Positions 34,726 to 44,093 of a stretch of DNA of 64,000 bases are shown here, piece by piece (the stretch's first letter is position 1; the number at the start of each line of letters is the position of its first letter). Position numbers and translations under genes: made by a program. This DNA is from Photobacterium obscurum (GTDB lineage Bacteria; Pseudomonadota; Gammaproteobacteria; Enterobacterales; Vibrionaceae), in assembly GCF_026191635.1 (NCBI RefSeq), contig NZ_JAKRRW010000006.1, positions 186,001-250,000 of the forward strand. Direction: 5' to 3'. Under the pieces are notes generated by a model, which was given only the letters and a program-made list of their open reading frames with translations, was not told where the DNA came from and ran no database searches.

Positions 34726-35913
34726 TTAAGCCCACTTTAGCCTTCTTACTTCATTGCCTTGCTCTGGCTGACAGGGGATATTGCTGGCTAATATTAACGA
34801 TACGCCTGCCATCAAGGCCCCGGCAAAAAAGACGCTTGCGGGTGAAACCAGCCATAGCAAACCGAAAGAAACCGGTATCACGACAGCCGCAATATGGTTA
34901 ATGGTAAAGGCGACACCAGCGGTTGAGGCAATATCAGCCGGGTCGGCAATTTTCTGGAAATAGGTCTTAATGGCCAGGGCCAGAGCAAAGAACAGGTGAT
35001 CGATAACGTATAAGCCTGCTGCCCATTCGGCTGAGTCAACAAACGCGTAGCCGACAAAGACCAGTATCAAGCCAAGATATTCGAAGATCAGCGCCTTGCG
35101 TTCACCTACTTTTCCAATAATCTGGCCGATTTTTTTGGCAAATAGCCAGTTGAACAGATAGTTGATTAAAAACAGTAGCGTGATATCGGCTGCGGAATAG
35201 CCAAACTTTTCAACCATTAAGAAACCGGCGAAAACAGTGAATATTTGCCTTCTGGCACCGCTCATAAAGGTGAGCGCGTAATAGAGCCAATACCGCTTGC
35301 GTAAAATAAGCTTCTTATGCTGAATGGTTTTGGCTTCGAAAGTGGGAAAGCCCAGCCAGATGAAGATTACCAGGCTTAACGATATAGCGCCGGCCGCCAG
35401 ATATACCCATTTGAAGTCTAACGCAAACTGCTCTAGTAGAATCCAGAGGCAGCCGTAGGTGATGAGCGAGGCAAGGGCTCCGATAGATATCAGCCTACCG
35501 AGAACTTCAGGGGCTTGGTCTTTTGACAACCACTGTAACGACAGAGATTGCTTCAGGGTTTCGAAATAATGAAAGCCAACAGACATGAGTAATGTCGTGC
35601 AAAGAAGCCCTGAAAATGAAGGAAAGAAACCAGTGATTGCGACGCCAGTCGTCAACATGGCCAATGACAGGATGATGAACTTCTGTTCTTTGATAAACAA
35701 AAGCATAAAGACAGCTGTAAATGCCAGAAAACCAGGGATCTCTCTGACACTCTGTAAAACACCTATTTCCGCCCCGGTAAATGCCGCTTTCTCAATAACA
35801 AAGTTATTGAGTAAAGCTTGCCAGCTGGCAAAAGCGATAGGCACGACGATAGAGATAAGGATCAAGAAGGTTTGTGGTGTCTGCCAAGGTTTGTTTTGCA
35901 CTGTTGTATCCAT
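34726..35913 (-). CDS. Major facilitator superfamily transporter
   Basis: A 395-residue membrane protein with about 12 hydrophobic segments and no recognisable soluble domain. It looks like an MFS carrier (two six-helix halves; the central loop includes TFEAKTIQHKKLILRKRYW). I start at ATG 35913 (AGGAAAAC before it) rather than five codons upstream. It diverges from an AraC regulator with an 81-base gap, which probably controls it. Substrate unknown; an efflux role is plausible. Confidence 0.8.
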   Translation of the reverse strand: MDTTVQNKPWQTPQTFLILISIVVPIAFASWQALLNNFVIEKAAFTGAEIGVLQSVREIPGFLAFTAVFMLLFIKEQKFIILSLAMLTTGVAITGFFPSFSGLLCTTLLMSVGFHYFETLKQSLSLQWLSKDQAPEVLGRLISIGALASLITYGCLWILLEQFALDFKWVYLAAGAISLSLVIFIWLGFPTFEAKTIQHKKLILRKRYWLYYALTFMSGARRQIFTVFAGFLMVEKFGYSAADITLLFLINYLFNWLFAKKIGQIIGKVGERKALIFEYLGLILVFVGYAFVDSAEWAAGLYVIDHLFFALALAIKTYFQKIADPADIASTAGVAFTINHIAAVVIPVSFGLLWLVSPASVFFAGALMAGVSLILASNIPCQPEQGNEVRRLKWA

Positions 35914-35994
35914 TGTTTTCCTAACCAAAAACGATTTGATGCTTATTAGGCTATCAGGTATTTTTGTGGCTTACTTTCGACAAAAGGCCAATTT

Positions 35995-36804
35995 ATGCCG
36001 ACAAAAAGACAGACTGAGATAAAAGCAGGCTTATCACAACGAGGCTCAAATGCGCAGATTGCTGATGCAGGAGAGCAGCGTGTTTTGGCCAGGCAAGTGG
36101 ATATGCCTCCCGGTCATCAAGGGACATCTCATAGCCATACTTGGTATCAGCTGATGTATGCGTCGGAGGGGGTATTAAACGTTGAAGTTAGTGGGCAGAC
36201 AATGGTTGTGCCTCCACAAAGGGCTGTTTGGTTACCTCCGGAGTGTGTGCATAGGACGTATACACCGCATGGGGCTAAATTCCGCAGTTTGTATTTTCGA
36301 CCTGATCAAGCCGGAGATTTAGGGCATTCTTGCAAAGTATTCAGCATTACCAATTTGACCCGTGAATTGATACTGGCTGTGGTTGAACGCTGTGACATTG
36401 ATACCCAATGGAGACAGCAAGATTTTAATCTGTTGACAGTACTGCTGGATCAACTAAGTGCCCAGCCTCAGGACCCGCTATCGTTGCTGATGCCGCAAGA
36501 CCCCAGGCTCGATACATTGGTGGAAACGCTGCAGATCAGTCCGGAAAATGATCTCAGTATGCAGCAATGGGCCAGTAAGTTGGGGGTGTCTAGCCGAACC
36601 CTAACTCGTATCTTTTTATCAGAAACGGGGATGGGGTTTCGAGAGTGGCGGCAAAGGCTGAGATTACTGCATTCACTGACTTTGCTTGAGAAGGGCAAAC
36701 CGGTGACCCAAGTAGCCTTAGATGTGGGTTACACATCGCCTTCTGCTTTTGCTCATGCTTTTCAACAGTGCTTCGACTGCTCACCCAGGGAGTATTTCCG
36801 ATAA
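35995..36804 (+). CDS. AraC-family regulator with cupin sensor
   Basis: A 269-residue AraC regulator. The N-terminal cupin has a histidine-rich metal-binding look (GTSHSHTWYQLMYASEGVL) and VVPPQRAVWLPPECVH. The C-terminal helix-turn-helix pair is WASKLGVSSRTLTRIFLSE and VTQVALDVGYTSPSAFAHAF with the ending CSPREYFR. AAAGG precedes ATG 35995. It diverges from the MFS transporter gene, a common regulator-exporter arrangement. Confidence 0.9.
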   Translation: MPTKRQTEIKAGLSQRGSNAQIADAGEQRVLARQVDMPPGHQGTSHSHTWYQLMYASEGVLNVEVSGQTMVVPPQRAVWLPPECVHRTYTPHGAKFRSLYFRPDQAGDLGHSCKVFSITNLTRELILAVVERCDIDTQWRQQDFNLLTVLLDQLSAQPQDPLSLLMPQDPRLDTLVETLQISPENDLSMQQWASKLGVSSRTLTRIFLSETGMGFREWRQRLRLLHSLTLLEKGKPVTQVALDVGYTSPSAFAHAFQQCFDCSPREYFR

Positions 36805-37006
36805 ATGGTTAAATGAGAGAGGAGATTTGTTGTTTTGGGGAAAGGAAGATTAATTGAAAGAATATTCGTGAAATAGTAATGGCTTACGTCAGCTTACGTA
36901 TCCTTGAAGATGGCATACATTTCAAAGAAGATACATACACAGCCTTACTCAATGTTGGAATATAACTGGCAAACTATATGTAAGTTTACCGATGGAGAGT
37001 AATAAA

Positions 37007-38242
37007 GTGAAAATAGGATGTCTTTCCCCTCTTGTAATGGCTTTAGCTATAATGAGCCTACCCGGCTGTAATTCAAACTCTGCTCAATCAGCAGGTCACT
37101 CCAATCAGACTGCGGTTAACAGTAACGGCCTATCTGCACAGACACTGGAATTAGGTATTACTAGTGTGCCGGAAAATCTTTCGGTTACTTTCAGTAGTAA
37201 GCTGAAATTTAACCGCTACACCAAGGTTATGGCATCGAATGGCAAAGCCATTCATATTGTTGCTCAAGATAAGCTCTCTGATAATCAGATCGTAAGGGCG
37301 CGCTCGATACTTGAGCACTATTTAGCACCGTATTCGGGCTCGGTGTATGGCGCTAATAAAACAGCCATCGCTAATAAGATGACAGAAAACAATGCTACTT
37401 TATTGTTATTGAATGGTAGTGATGATGGAACTAACCCTGCCGCAGAACTTGATGGCCAGCCCCTGTATCAGAACGAAATTCAGGTCGAAGGACATAGTTG
37501 GTATATCAATCAGAACTATGATCACCGTGATGCGGCTTTTGAAGAAATTCTGCATATGGTTCACGACTACGGGATAGGAGTCGATCAAAACGAGCGTTTT
37601 GTTGGCGCCCTGCCGGCCTACCAAGCTGAGATTCGCAGTGCGCAGGTGAGAGCATTAACTGACAACCTATGGGGAATTGGCTCAGGTAATAAGGCCTGGA
37701 TCCAAGAGCTCACCGCAGAAAACAGTTTATCCCAGGAATATTTGGCTGCAGTTGTGGATTCTTTTTACGGCCTTTGGGGGGCGTGGTCAGGTAGTAATAC
37801 AAATGGTATGTGGGGGCTATATATTGCCAAAACACGAGCAGAAATTTCATCTGAAGATATGCTCGGAGCACAGCTTATGGCCAACAAGTTCTTTCATCCT
37901 TACCTCACCTATAATGCGAGAATTGATGAAAGTTTTAAGGGGGATTTTAGCCTGAGGTTAGATCCGAAAAAGCCTTATACCCACCATTCACAGTACCTGA
38001 AAGATGTCACATTAACTGGAAGTAATGCATCTAATGTGATTGTCAATCAGTTTGATAACAAGATCACCGGAAACAGTGGCACAAATAAAGTGTTGTTCTC
38101 TGGTAATTCATCGCAATACATCATTGATAAACAGCAGGACGGCATCGTTGTGATTACCGATTTAGTCGATAGCAGGGATGGTGTTAATACTGTGAATGAT
38201 ATTGAAGAATTAGTGTTTAATGATGTGACGGTATTTCTGTAA
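37007..38242 (+). CDS. Lipoprotein with RTX-like C-terminal module, otherwise unknown
   Basis: A 411-residue lipoprotein (lipobox SLPGC). GTG 37007 is chosen because GGAGAG (36994-36999) is seven bases away; the ATG at 36992 would place that site inside the gene. The middle part contains AAFEEILHMVHDYGIGVD, with closely spaced histidines that could bind metal, but no true HExxH. The last 75 residues (NKITGNSGTNKVLFSGN, DLVDSRDGVNTVNDIEELVF) resemble the terminal module after RTX repeats in secreted proteases and adhesins, although only one degenerate GNSGTN unit remains. Stands alone. Function unknown. Confidence 0.72.
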   Translation: MKIGCLSPLVMALAIMSLPGCNSNSAQSAGHSNQTAVNSNGLSAQTLELGITSVPENLSVTFSSKLKFNRYTKVMASNGKAIHIVAQDKLSDNQIVRARSILEHYLAPYSGSVYGANKTAIANKMTENNATLLLLNGSDDGTNPAAELDGQPLYQNEIQVEGHSWYINQNYDHRDAAFEEILHMVHDYGIGVDQNERFVGALPAYQAEIRSAQVRALTDNLWGIGSGNKAWIQELTAENSLSQEYLAAVVDSFYGLWGAWSGSNTNGMWGLYIAKTRAEISSEDMLGAQLMANKFFHPYLTYNARIDESFKGDFSLRLDPKKPYTHHSQYLKDVTLTGSNASNVIVNQFDNKITGNSGTNKVLFSGNSSQYIIDKQQDGIVVITDLVDSRDGVNTVNDIEELVFNDVTVFL

Positions 38243-38269
38243 TTAATTGATTATTAAGGAGATAAATAA

Positions 38270-38308
38270 ACTCTGGTGCATGCTTATAGCATTTGCCAGA
38301 GTATTTTA
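38270..38308 (+). terminator. Terminator after the RTX-tailed lipoprotein
   Basis: ACTCTGG (38270-38276) pairs with CCAGAGT (38296-38302), followed by ATTTTAAT. Confidence 0.6.
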
Positions 38309-38748
38309 ATAAAGAGAAGAGTTTAATGCTGTAATTTCGCACAGCTTTCATTTGACAGAACTTATTGTGATCAACTCATCATATTTGAAACAAAGTATGC
38401 GGATAGGGGATTTTATTGGCTGAGATAATATTCACTATTGACGAATTGTTCATAAAAAAACCACTCTATTAGCCAGATGAAACGCATATTCACGGATAAT
38501 TAATCGCATAGTAATGATTTTTTGCAGGAGACATGCACTTCTAGTGAAATAGTAGTTTGATACCTATCACATTCCCATTAATTGTTTTCGCCTACTATAG
38601 CGCTACATTAATTAACTCACCTGAAGGGTTAATTAAGTTAAAATATTACTTCTAATATCTTTTATTCAATAATACTCGTTATTTAAATAGAGATATCCTA
38701 TAAGAATAAAACTATAACTCCATTAATAAATATAGGAGATACGATCAT
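38309..38748. promoter_or_regulatory. AT-rich control region of the carbamate kinase gene
   Basis: 440 bases without a gene. A 9-base inverted repeat, TTAATTAAC (38608-38616) and GTTAATTAA (38628-38636), lies 113 bases before the start codon, a plausible operator. The region is strikingly AT-rich compared with the flanks. Confidence 0.4.
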
Positions 38749-39678
38749 ATGCGCATAGTATTAGCATTAGGTGGCAATGCACTTTTAGCTCGTGGCCAAG
38801 CTTTAACTGCTGAAAACCAACGTGAGAATATCAAGAAGTCTGCAGCAAGTATTGCAGCTATCGCGAAGGAACATGAAATTGTGGTTGTACATGGAAATGG
38901 ACCACAAGTGGGTTTATTAATGGAACAAAATGCGGCGTATCAAGAATATTCGCCAGAGACAACACCTTATCCGATGGATGTTTTGGGGTCACAAACCTGC
39001 GGTATGGTTGGCTATATGCTTCAACAGGAGTTGCGTAATATCGATATGTCACTTGATATTGCGACATTAGTTACCCAAACAGAAGTGAGTAAAGAAGACC
39101 CGGCATTTGCAAATCCGACTAAATTTGTCGGCCCAGTTTATACCCCGGAACGTGCCAAAGAGATCATGGCAGAAACATCAATGACCTTTAAAGCCGATGG
39201 TGACTACTATCGCCGTGTTGTACCGTCTCCGATGCCGAAGGATATTGTAGAACTTCCGCAGATTGAGGCCTTGCTGCAGGCGGGAAATTTGGTTATTGCC
39301 TGTGGCGGCGGCGGTGTACCTGTATGTATTGAAGATAATCAAAGCACAGGTGTTGAATGTGTTATTGATAAAGATCTGACTGCTGAGCTGTTGGCTGAAA
39401 AGATTAATGCGGACTTGTTTATTATCCTGACCGATGGCTCAATTTACCGTAATTATGGTAAAGAAGATCAGGCAGAAATGAAGCAGGCAACTCCAGCTGG
39501 TTTGTCTGAATTTAATTTCCCTGCGGGTTCGATGGGACCGAAAATTGAAGCGGTTTGTAAATTCGTAGAAACTGGTCGTGGTAGCTCCGCAATTGGTTCG
39601 CTATTTGACCTAGATAAGATTATTAATAATGAAGCTGGCACTTTGGTAACTCAAGGCGAGGGGATTGTTTACTATTAA
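38749..39678 (+). CDS. arcC: Carbamate kinase, stand-alone
   Basis: A 309-residue carbamate kinase, the usual length, which makes ATP, ammonia and CO2 from carbamoyl phosphate. Family blocks: LALGGNALL, VVVHGNGPQVGLL, the specific loop YPMDVLGSQTCGMVGYML, YRRVVPSPMP, ACGGGGVPV and VIDKDLTAELLA. The start has AGGAGAT. Usually arcC follows arginine deiminase and ornithine carbamoyltransferase genes; none is here, so carbamoyl phosphate must come from an unlinked pathway. Confidence 0.95.
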   Translation: MRIVLALGGNALLARGQALTAENQRENIKKSAASIAAIAKEHEIVVVHGNGPQVGLLMEQNAAYQEYSPETTPYPMDVLGSQTCGMVGYMLQQELRNIDMSLDIATLVTQTEVSKEDPAFANPTKFVGPVYTPERAKEIMAETSMTFKADGDYYRRVVPSPMPKDIVELPQIEALLQAGNLVIACGGGGVPVCIEDNQSTGVECVIDKDLTAELLAEKINADLFIILTDGSIYRNYGKEDQAEMKQATPAGLSEFNFPAGSMGPKIEAVCKFVETGRGSSAIGSLFDLDKIINNEAGTLVTQGEGIVYY

Positions 39679-39719
39679 TCGCTGATATTATCGGATTAAA
39701 TATCTAACCATTTATAAAT

Positions 39720-39755
39720 GCCTTCGTATATTTTCATATGCGGAGGCTTTTAACG
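39720..39755 (+). terminator. Terminator of arcC
   Basis: GCCTTCGTAT and ATATGCGGAGGC pair imperfectly (including G-U) and are followed by TTTTAAC. Confidence 0.6.
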
Positions 39756-39797
39756 ATTAGCCCTGCCAAATTGTATTATCAATAGTTAATAAACAAA

Positions 39798-40652
39798 CTA
39801 CCCGCATACAAACCATGAGTTTGCTGCTGCGGTAATGTAAGCCATAGAGTGCCATTCAAGTTGTTCCAGTGCCGGAGCAGTTCTAATATCCCCTTTATAT
39901 TTCGCTTTAGTAGCTACTTTGACCAATCCATCTTTTACACTGTGGACAGTACCAATGTAGGTATATCCAATTGCAGAGTCTACGGGGCGGTTATATAAAC
40001 AGACAGTAGAGCCGATATGGGAATAGATATATTGGCTTTCCTCATTCCATAGCTCAGTGGAAATGGGCTCTTTCGGTGATTGATATAGCTGTCCATGGTC
40101 TGAAGTGGGTATAACAAGCTGACGATGGACAGAATAAGGCTGGTAGCCCAGTACTTTCGCCGCTTCATACCATTTCTCTGGCCATGCTCTGGTATTTTCA
40201 ATGAGTTTTATTGTTACGAATGGACCATCTAAGCAAAGATCGGCCCAGAGTTCAGTACTTGATATTTTGGCATAAAAAAGAGGGAACTCATCTACTGTAT
40301 TGGCATTATAGACACACCAAGTGCCGGTATCCTGATGGATCAATTGGTTGGTATTGGCATCGCAAACTCGCTTGGCCAATTGTTGGAATTCTTGTATATC
40401 ATTTTGAGCTTCTTGCGGGCTATTAGCACAATAACGGTAAGTAAAGGAAAAAGCACTTTTGGGGTAGAACAGCCCCTTATCGACGACAGCACCGCTACTT
40501 CGAGCCTCATTGAGGTTAATGAAACTCTTGGCTGAGTCAAAAAAGCGGTATTGATTGTAGAAAAAGATTGAATCTGGCGCGCTACTACAGCTAATAACAA
40601 ATGGGGCAGCTATGGCTCCGGGAACTAACGATTTGAATTGACGAACATGCAT
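39798..40652 (-). CDS. Hypothetical lipoprotein
   Basis: A 284-residue protein with a short N-terminal hydrophobic stretch ending in a lipobox-like FVISC, so it may be lipid-anchored. I start at ATG 40652 rather than a TTG two codons upstream. The rest is soluble, with several cysteines (YRYCANSP, RVCDANTN, TWCVYNAN, LCLDG). No family recognised. It converges on arcC and has no obvious partner. Confidence 0.6.
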   Translation of the reverse strand: MHVRQFKSLVPGAIAAPFVISCSSAPDSIFFYNQYRFFDSAKSFINLNEARSSGAVVDKGLFYPKSAFSFTYRYCANSPQEAQNDIQEFQQLAKRVCDANTNQLIHQDTGTWCVYNANTVDEFPLFYAKISSTELWADLCLDGPFVTIKLIENTRAWPEKWYEAAKVLGYQPYSVHRQLVIPTSDHGQLYQSPKEPISTELWNEESQYIYSHIGSTVCLYNRPVDSAIGYTYIGTVHSVKDGLVKVATKAKYKGDIRTAPALEQLEWHSMAYITAAANSWFVCG

Positions 40653-40949
40653 AGGCAACGCTACCTGTATCTACTTATCAAATACTCTTAAGTATATAAG
40701 GTGTCTAGGAGTTGAGAGTAAAAATGAAACTAAGGCAAGGTACTACGATTAGTCGTTTGTCATTAATAAGGTGATGTTTGGTACAACTTTCGACCTAGAG
40801 TACTAGGCGGAAGCCGATATACAACTACACTGGCTTTATACCTAAGCAATTTAAGTATATCTAGCAGGAATAGAGTCTAGTGGTTTATACCCAGTAATTG
40901 GGTATAGAGGGCACACTCAAGTCATTCATCTTGATATCGAGGAATTAGT

Positions 40950-41801
40950 ATGGCTGACATTTTTGGGTTTGATGCATTTTCGCCGAAGCAAATTGCCGAT
41001 AAGGTCGATACTATTGGTGTGGCCAAGGCGCGTTTGCCGTTTTTGTCTATGTTGATGTTAGGGATGCTTGCTGGTGGTTTTATCGGTTTGGGCGGGCTTT
41101 ATTATGCGTTGGTCAAATCAGATGCCAGTTTCAGTTTTGCCACTGCTCAGGTGCTTGGCGGATTGTGTTTTTCTCTGGGATTACTGTTGGTCATTGTCGC
41201 CGGGGCCGAATTGTTTACCGGTAACAACTTACTGGCAATGGCTTGGGCGGATGGAAAAATAACAACGACCGAGTTGCTGAACAACTGGGTCGTTGTTTGC
41301 TTTGCTAATTTTATCGGTGCTGCCGGGTTGGCACTTCTGGTATTTCTTTCCGGCCACACCGAGATGAATCAGGGGGCCATTGCAGAAACATACCTAAAAA
41401 TAGCGGAAGCGAAATGTAGCCTGCCATTTTGGACCGCTTTTTTTCGGGGAGTACTGTGTAATATTCTGGTTTGTATGGCGGTATGGATGGCATTAGCAGG
41501 ACGTAGTGTGATTGACAAGGCCGTTGCGATCATCTTTCCCATTTCGGCATTTGTAGCGGCAGGTTTCGAGCACAGTATCGCCAATATGTTCTTTATCCCG
41601 CTGGGGATGCTGCTAAAGGCGTTTACGGATACAGGTGTTGCGGCTGACTCGGTGACCTGGTTAGGTTTTCTGGGAAACTTAGTGCCAGTGATCCTTGGTA
41701 ACCTTATTGGTGGCAGCGTGATGGTCGGATTGGTTTATCACGTTATCTATCAAAGAGCACCGACTCAAACTCAGCCCGAGAAGCCAAGCGATAAGCCATA
41801 A
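40950..41801 (+). CDS. Formate/nitrite transporter (FNT) family channel
   Basis: A 283-residue FNT channel with six hydrophobic segments. It has the family signatures AGAELFTGNNLLAMAWADGK and NILVCMAVWMALAGRS, and GFEHSIANMFFIPLGM. It probably moves formate into the cell for the dehydrogenase encoded just downstream, as its closest functional partner is formate chemistry (FocA/FdhC role). Start ATG 40950 with GAGGAATT. The gap to the dehydrogenase gene is 194 bases, so it may be separately expressed. Confidence 0.9.
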   Translation: MADIFGFDAFSPKQIADKVDTIGVAKARLPFLSMLMLGMLAGGFIGLGGLYYALVKSDASFSFATAQVLGGLCFSLGLLLVIVAGAELFTGNNLLAMAWADGKITTTELLNNWVVVCFANFIGAAGLALLVFLSGHTEMNQGAIAETYLKIAEAKCSLPFWTAFFRGVLCNILVCMAVWMALAGRSVIDKAVAIIFPISAFVAAGFEHSIANMFFIPLGMLLKAFTDTGVAADSVTWLGFLGNLVPVILGNLIGGSVMVGLVYHVIYQRAPTQTQPEKPSDKP

Positions 41802-41995
41802 CGTTAACTCCAATAATTACTAGCGGAGTAGGAGAGAGGAGAGGTATTTCTGTAAGCTGCAGAGGCTTTTAAAATCTGATGCTTCAATAATCTGAGATAC
41901 CTAACCCTCTAGATTTTTAGACTATTCTCAGCCCTTGCTCAGTTGCTATTTATATTGGCTGCTATACTCAGCCCATCACAATAATTTGTTGCGCA

Positions 41996-44092
41996 ATGAC
42001 TATGACTTCCTCGATTGTAAAAACCGTTTGTCCTTTTTGCGGTGTGGGTTGCGGAATTTGCTTGAAAATAGACAAGCAGGGAAATCTGACGGGCGTTGAG
42101 CCGCAAGCCAATCATCCGATCAGCCACGGTAAGTTGTGTGAAAAGGGTTGGAGTACGGCCTATGCTATTCGTCCAGATAATCGAATTACCCAGCCACTAA
42201 AGCGTATCAAGGATCAGTTTGTTCCCATTAGCTGGGATGAGGCACTAACTACGATCAGCGAAACAGTCAGCGACATCCTTAATGAAACGGGTGCCAAAGC
42301 GGTTGGGGTGATCTCCAGTGCCCGGGCGACAAACGAAGATAATTATGCCGCCCAGAAATTTGCCCGAGCAGTACTTAAAACCAATAATATCGATCACTGT
42401 GCGCGGATCTGCCATAGCCCCACCGTTGCTGGTTTGAAGCAGGCGTTGGGATCCGGAGCGATGACCAACAGTACCAAGGATCTGTTTGAAACTGATGTGA
42501 TCGTCGTGATTGGTGCCGATCCGACGGAAAATCACAGCGTGTTGGGCGGGCAGGTTTTTGAGGCACAACGTCGAGGTGCCAAGCTCATTGTTATCGATCC
42601 GCGAGTGACCAGACTGGCCAAAGTGGCGGATTGGCATTTACAGCTCAAACTGGGCACCAATATTGCCCTTATTAACGCCATGCTTCAGGTGATTATTGAG
42701 CATCAGTGGCATGATAAAGATTTTATCGAGCAACGCTGCGAAGGTTTTGACGAACTCGCGCGTAATGTCGCAACGGTGACTCCTGAATCTGTCGAAGAAT
42801 GTACCGGCGTCAGTGCAGAGCTGATTCGGATAGTCGCTCAGCTCTATAGTCAGGCGAAAAGTGCCATGATTCTTTATGGCATGGGGATCACTCAGTTTGT
42901 CAGTGGTACCCAAAATGTTATAGCCCTTGCAGATCTTGCCTTGGTATGTGGCCATATCGGGCGGCCTGGCACCGGAATCAACCCATTGCGTGGTCAAAAT
43001 AACGTGCAGGGAGCGTGCGATATGGGGTGTTTGCCTAACGTTTATCCCGGTTATCAGGCTGTTGACGATCCTGCTGTACGGCAAAAATTTTCGCAGGCTT
43101 GGGGAGAAAACGTTGCCGATCAACCGGGTTTAACATCGCTGGGAATGACCAAAGCAACATTGGCCGGTGACTTTCGTGCGCTGATTCTATTCGGTGAAGA
43201 TCCGGTGGTAACTGACCCGGATCAGAACCATGTCAAAGAGGCGCTTAAGGCGTTGGATTTGCTGGTGGTGGCTGAACTGACGATGACCGAAACTGCCAAG
43301 CTAGCCGATATTGTCCTTCCTGCCGCTTCGTTTGCCGAGAAAGACGGCACATTTACCAATTGTGAGCGACGAGTTCAGCAGATTTCACAAGCTTTGGCTC
43401 CTTTTGGCTCGGCGATGGGCGACTGGCAGTGGCTAAGTGCCTTGGCGGCCAAGCTCGGCAGTCAGCAACTGAACTGGATGAGCAGCGAGCAGGTTTTTGA
43501 AGAAATGGCCTCGCTGACTCCGTCTTATCAGGGCATGTCCTATGACGAAATCAGTCGGTCACACGGTATACAGTGGCCATGCAATAACGATGCACCGCAG
43601 GGTACCCAGGTTTTGCACCGTGATACTTTCCCGATAGGGAAAGCTAAACTGACGCCTGTCCATTATGTTGAAATTGATGAGCCTGCCGATGAGCAGTTTC
43701 CGTTACTGTTGACCACTAACCGTCTTCATTTTCATTACGGTTGTGGCTCCATGACCCGCAAATCTCCGTTGCTGGAGCGTGAAACCCCGGCAGGGATTTT
43801 ATTTATTAATCCTAAGGATGCACAGGCACTTAACATTCAACTGCATTCCCCTGTCGCGGTAAGGTCTCGTCGTGGTTATGTTGAGACACGGGCAATGCTC
43901 ACCAATGACGTCCCTCCCGGCTTGGTGAGTATGCCTTATCACTTCAAAGAAGCTCCCTCGAATCAGCTTACGAATACGGCTCAGGATCCGATAACCAAGA
44001 TGCCGGAGCTGAAAGCTTGTGCGGTTCAGGTATATCGTCTCCCTGAGGGGCAAGAGCCTCAAGATATTCAGCATTTATTGGAGGAAGAATAG
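41996..44092 (+). CDS. fdhA: Molybdopterin formate dehydrogenase, catalytic subunit (Cys type)
   Basis: A 698-residue cytoplasmic molybdoenzyme of the FdhF type, oxidising formate to CO2. An N-terminal [4Fe-4S] site is formed by CPFCGVGC and GKLCEKG (Cys12, 15, 19, 48). The metal-binding residue is cysteine: CARICHSPTVAGL (Cys139), where E. coli FdhF has selenocysteine at 140. GHIGRPGTGINPLRGQNNVQ and the C-terminal pterin domain (LTTNRLHFHYGCGSMTRKSP) are also intact. No Tat signal, so it is cytoplasmic. It is followed by one base and then the iron-sulfur subunit, so fdhA-hydB-hydG form one tight operon. Confidence 0.93.
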   Translation: MTMTSSIVKTVCPFCGVGCGICLKIDKQGNLTGVEPQANHPISHGKLCEKGWSTAYAIRPDNRITQPLKRIKDQFVPISWDEALTTISETVSDILNETGAKAVGVISSARATNEDNYAAQKFARAVLKTNNIDHCARICHSPTVAGLKQALGSGAMTNSTKDLFETDVIVVIGADPTENHSVLGGQVFEAQRRGAKLIVIDPRVTRLAKVADWHLQLKLGTNIALINAMLQVIIEHQWHDKDFIEQRCEGFDELARNVATVTPESVEECTGVSAELIRIVAQLYSQAKSAMILYGMGITQFVSGTQNVIALADLALVCGHIGRPGTGINPLRGQNNVQGACDMGCLPNVYPGYQAVDDPAVRQKFSQAWGENVADQPGLTSLGMTKATLAGDFRALILFGEDPVVTDPDQNHVKEALKALDLLVVAELTMTETAKLADIVLPAASFAEKDGTFTNCERRVQQISQALAPFGSAMGDWQWLSALAAKLGSQQLNWMSSEQVFEEMASLTPSYQGMSYDEISRSHGIQWPCNNDAPQGTQVLHRDTFPIGKAKLTPVHYVEIDEPADEQFPLLLTTNRLHFHYGCGSMTRKSPLLERETPAGILFINPKDAQALNIQLHSPVAVRSRRGYVETRAMLTNDVPPGLVSMPYHFKEAPSNQLTNTAQDPITKMPELKACAVQVYRLPEGQEPQDIQHLLEEE

Positions 44093-44093
44093 G

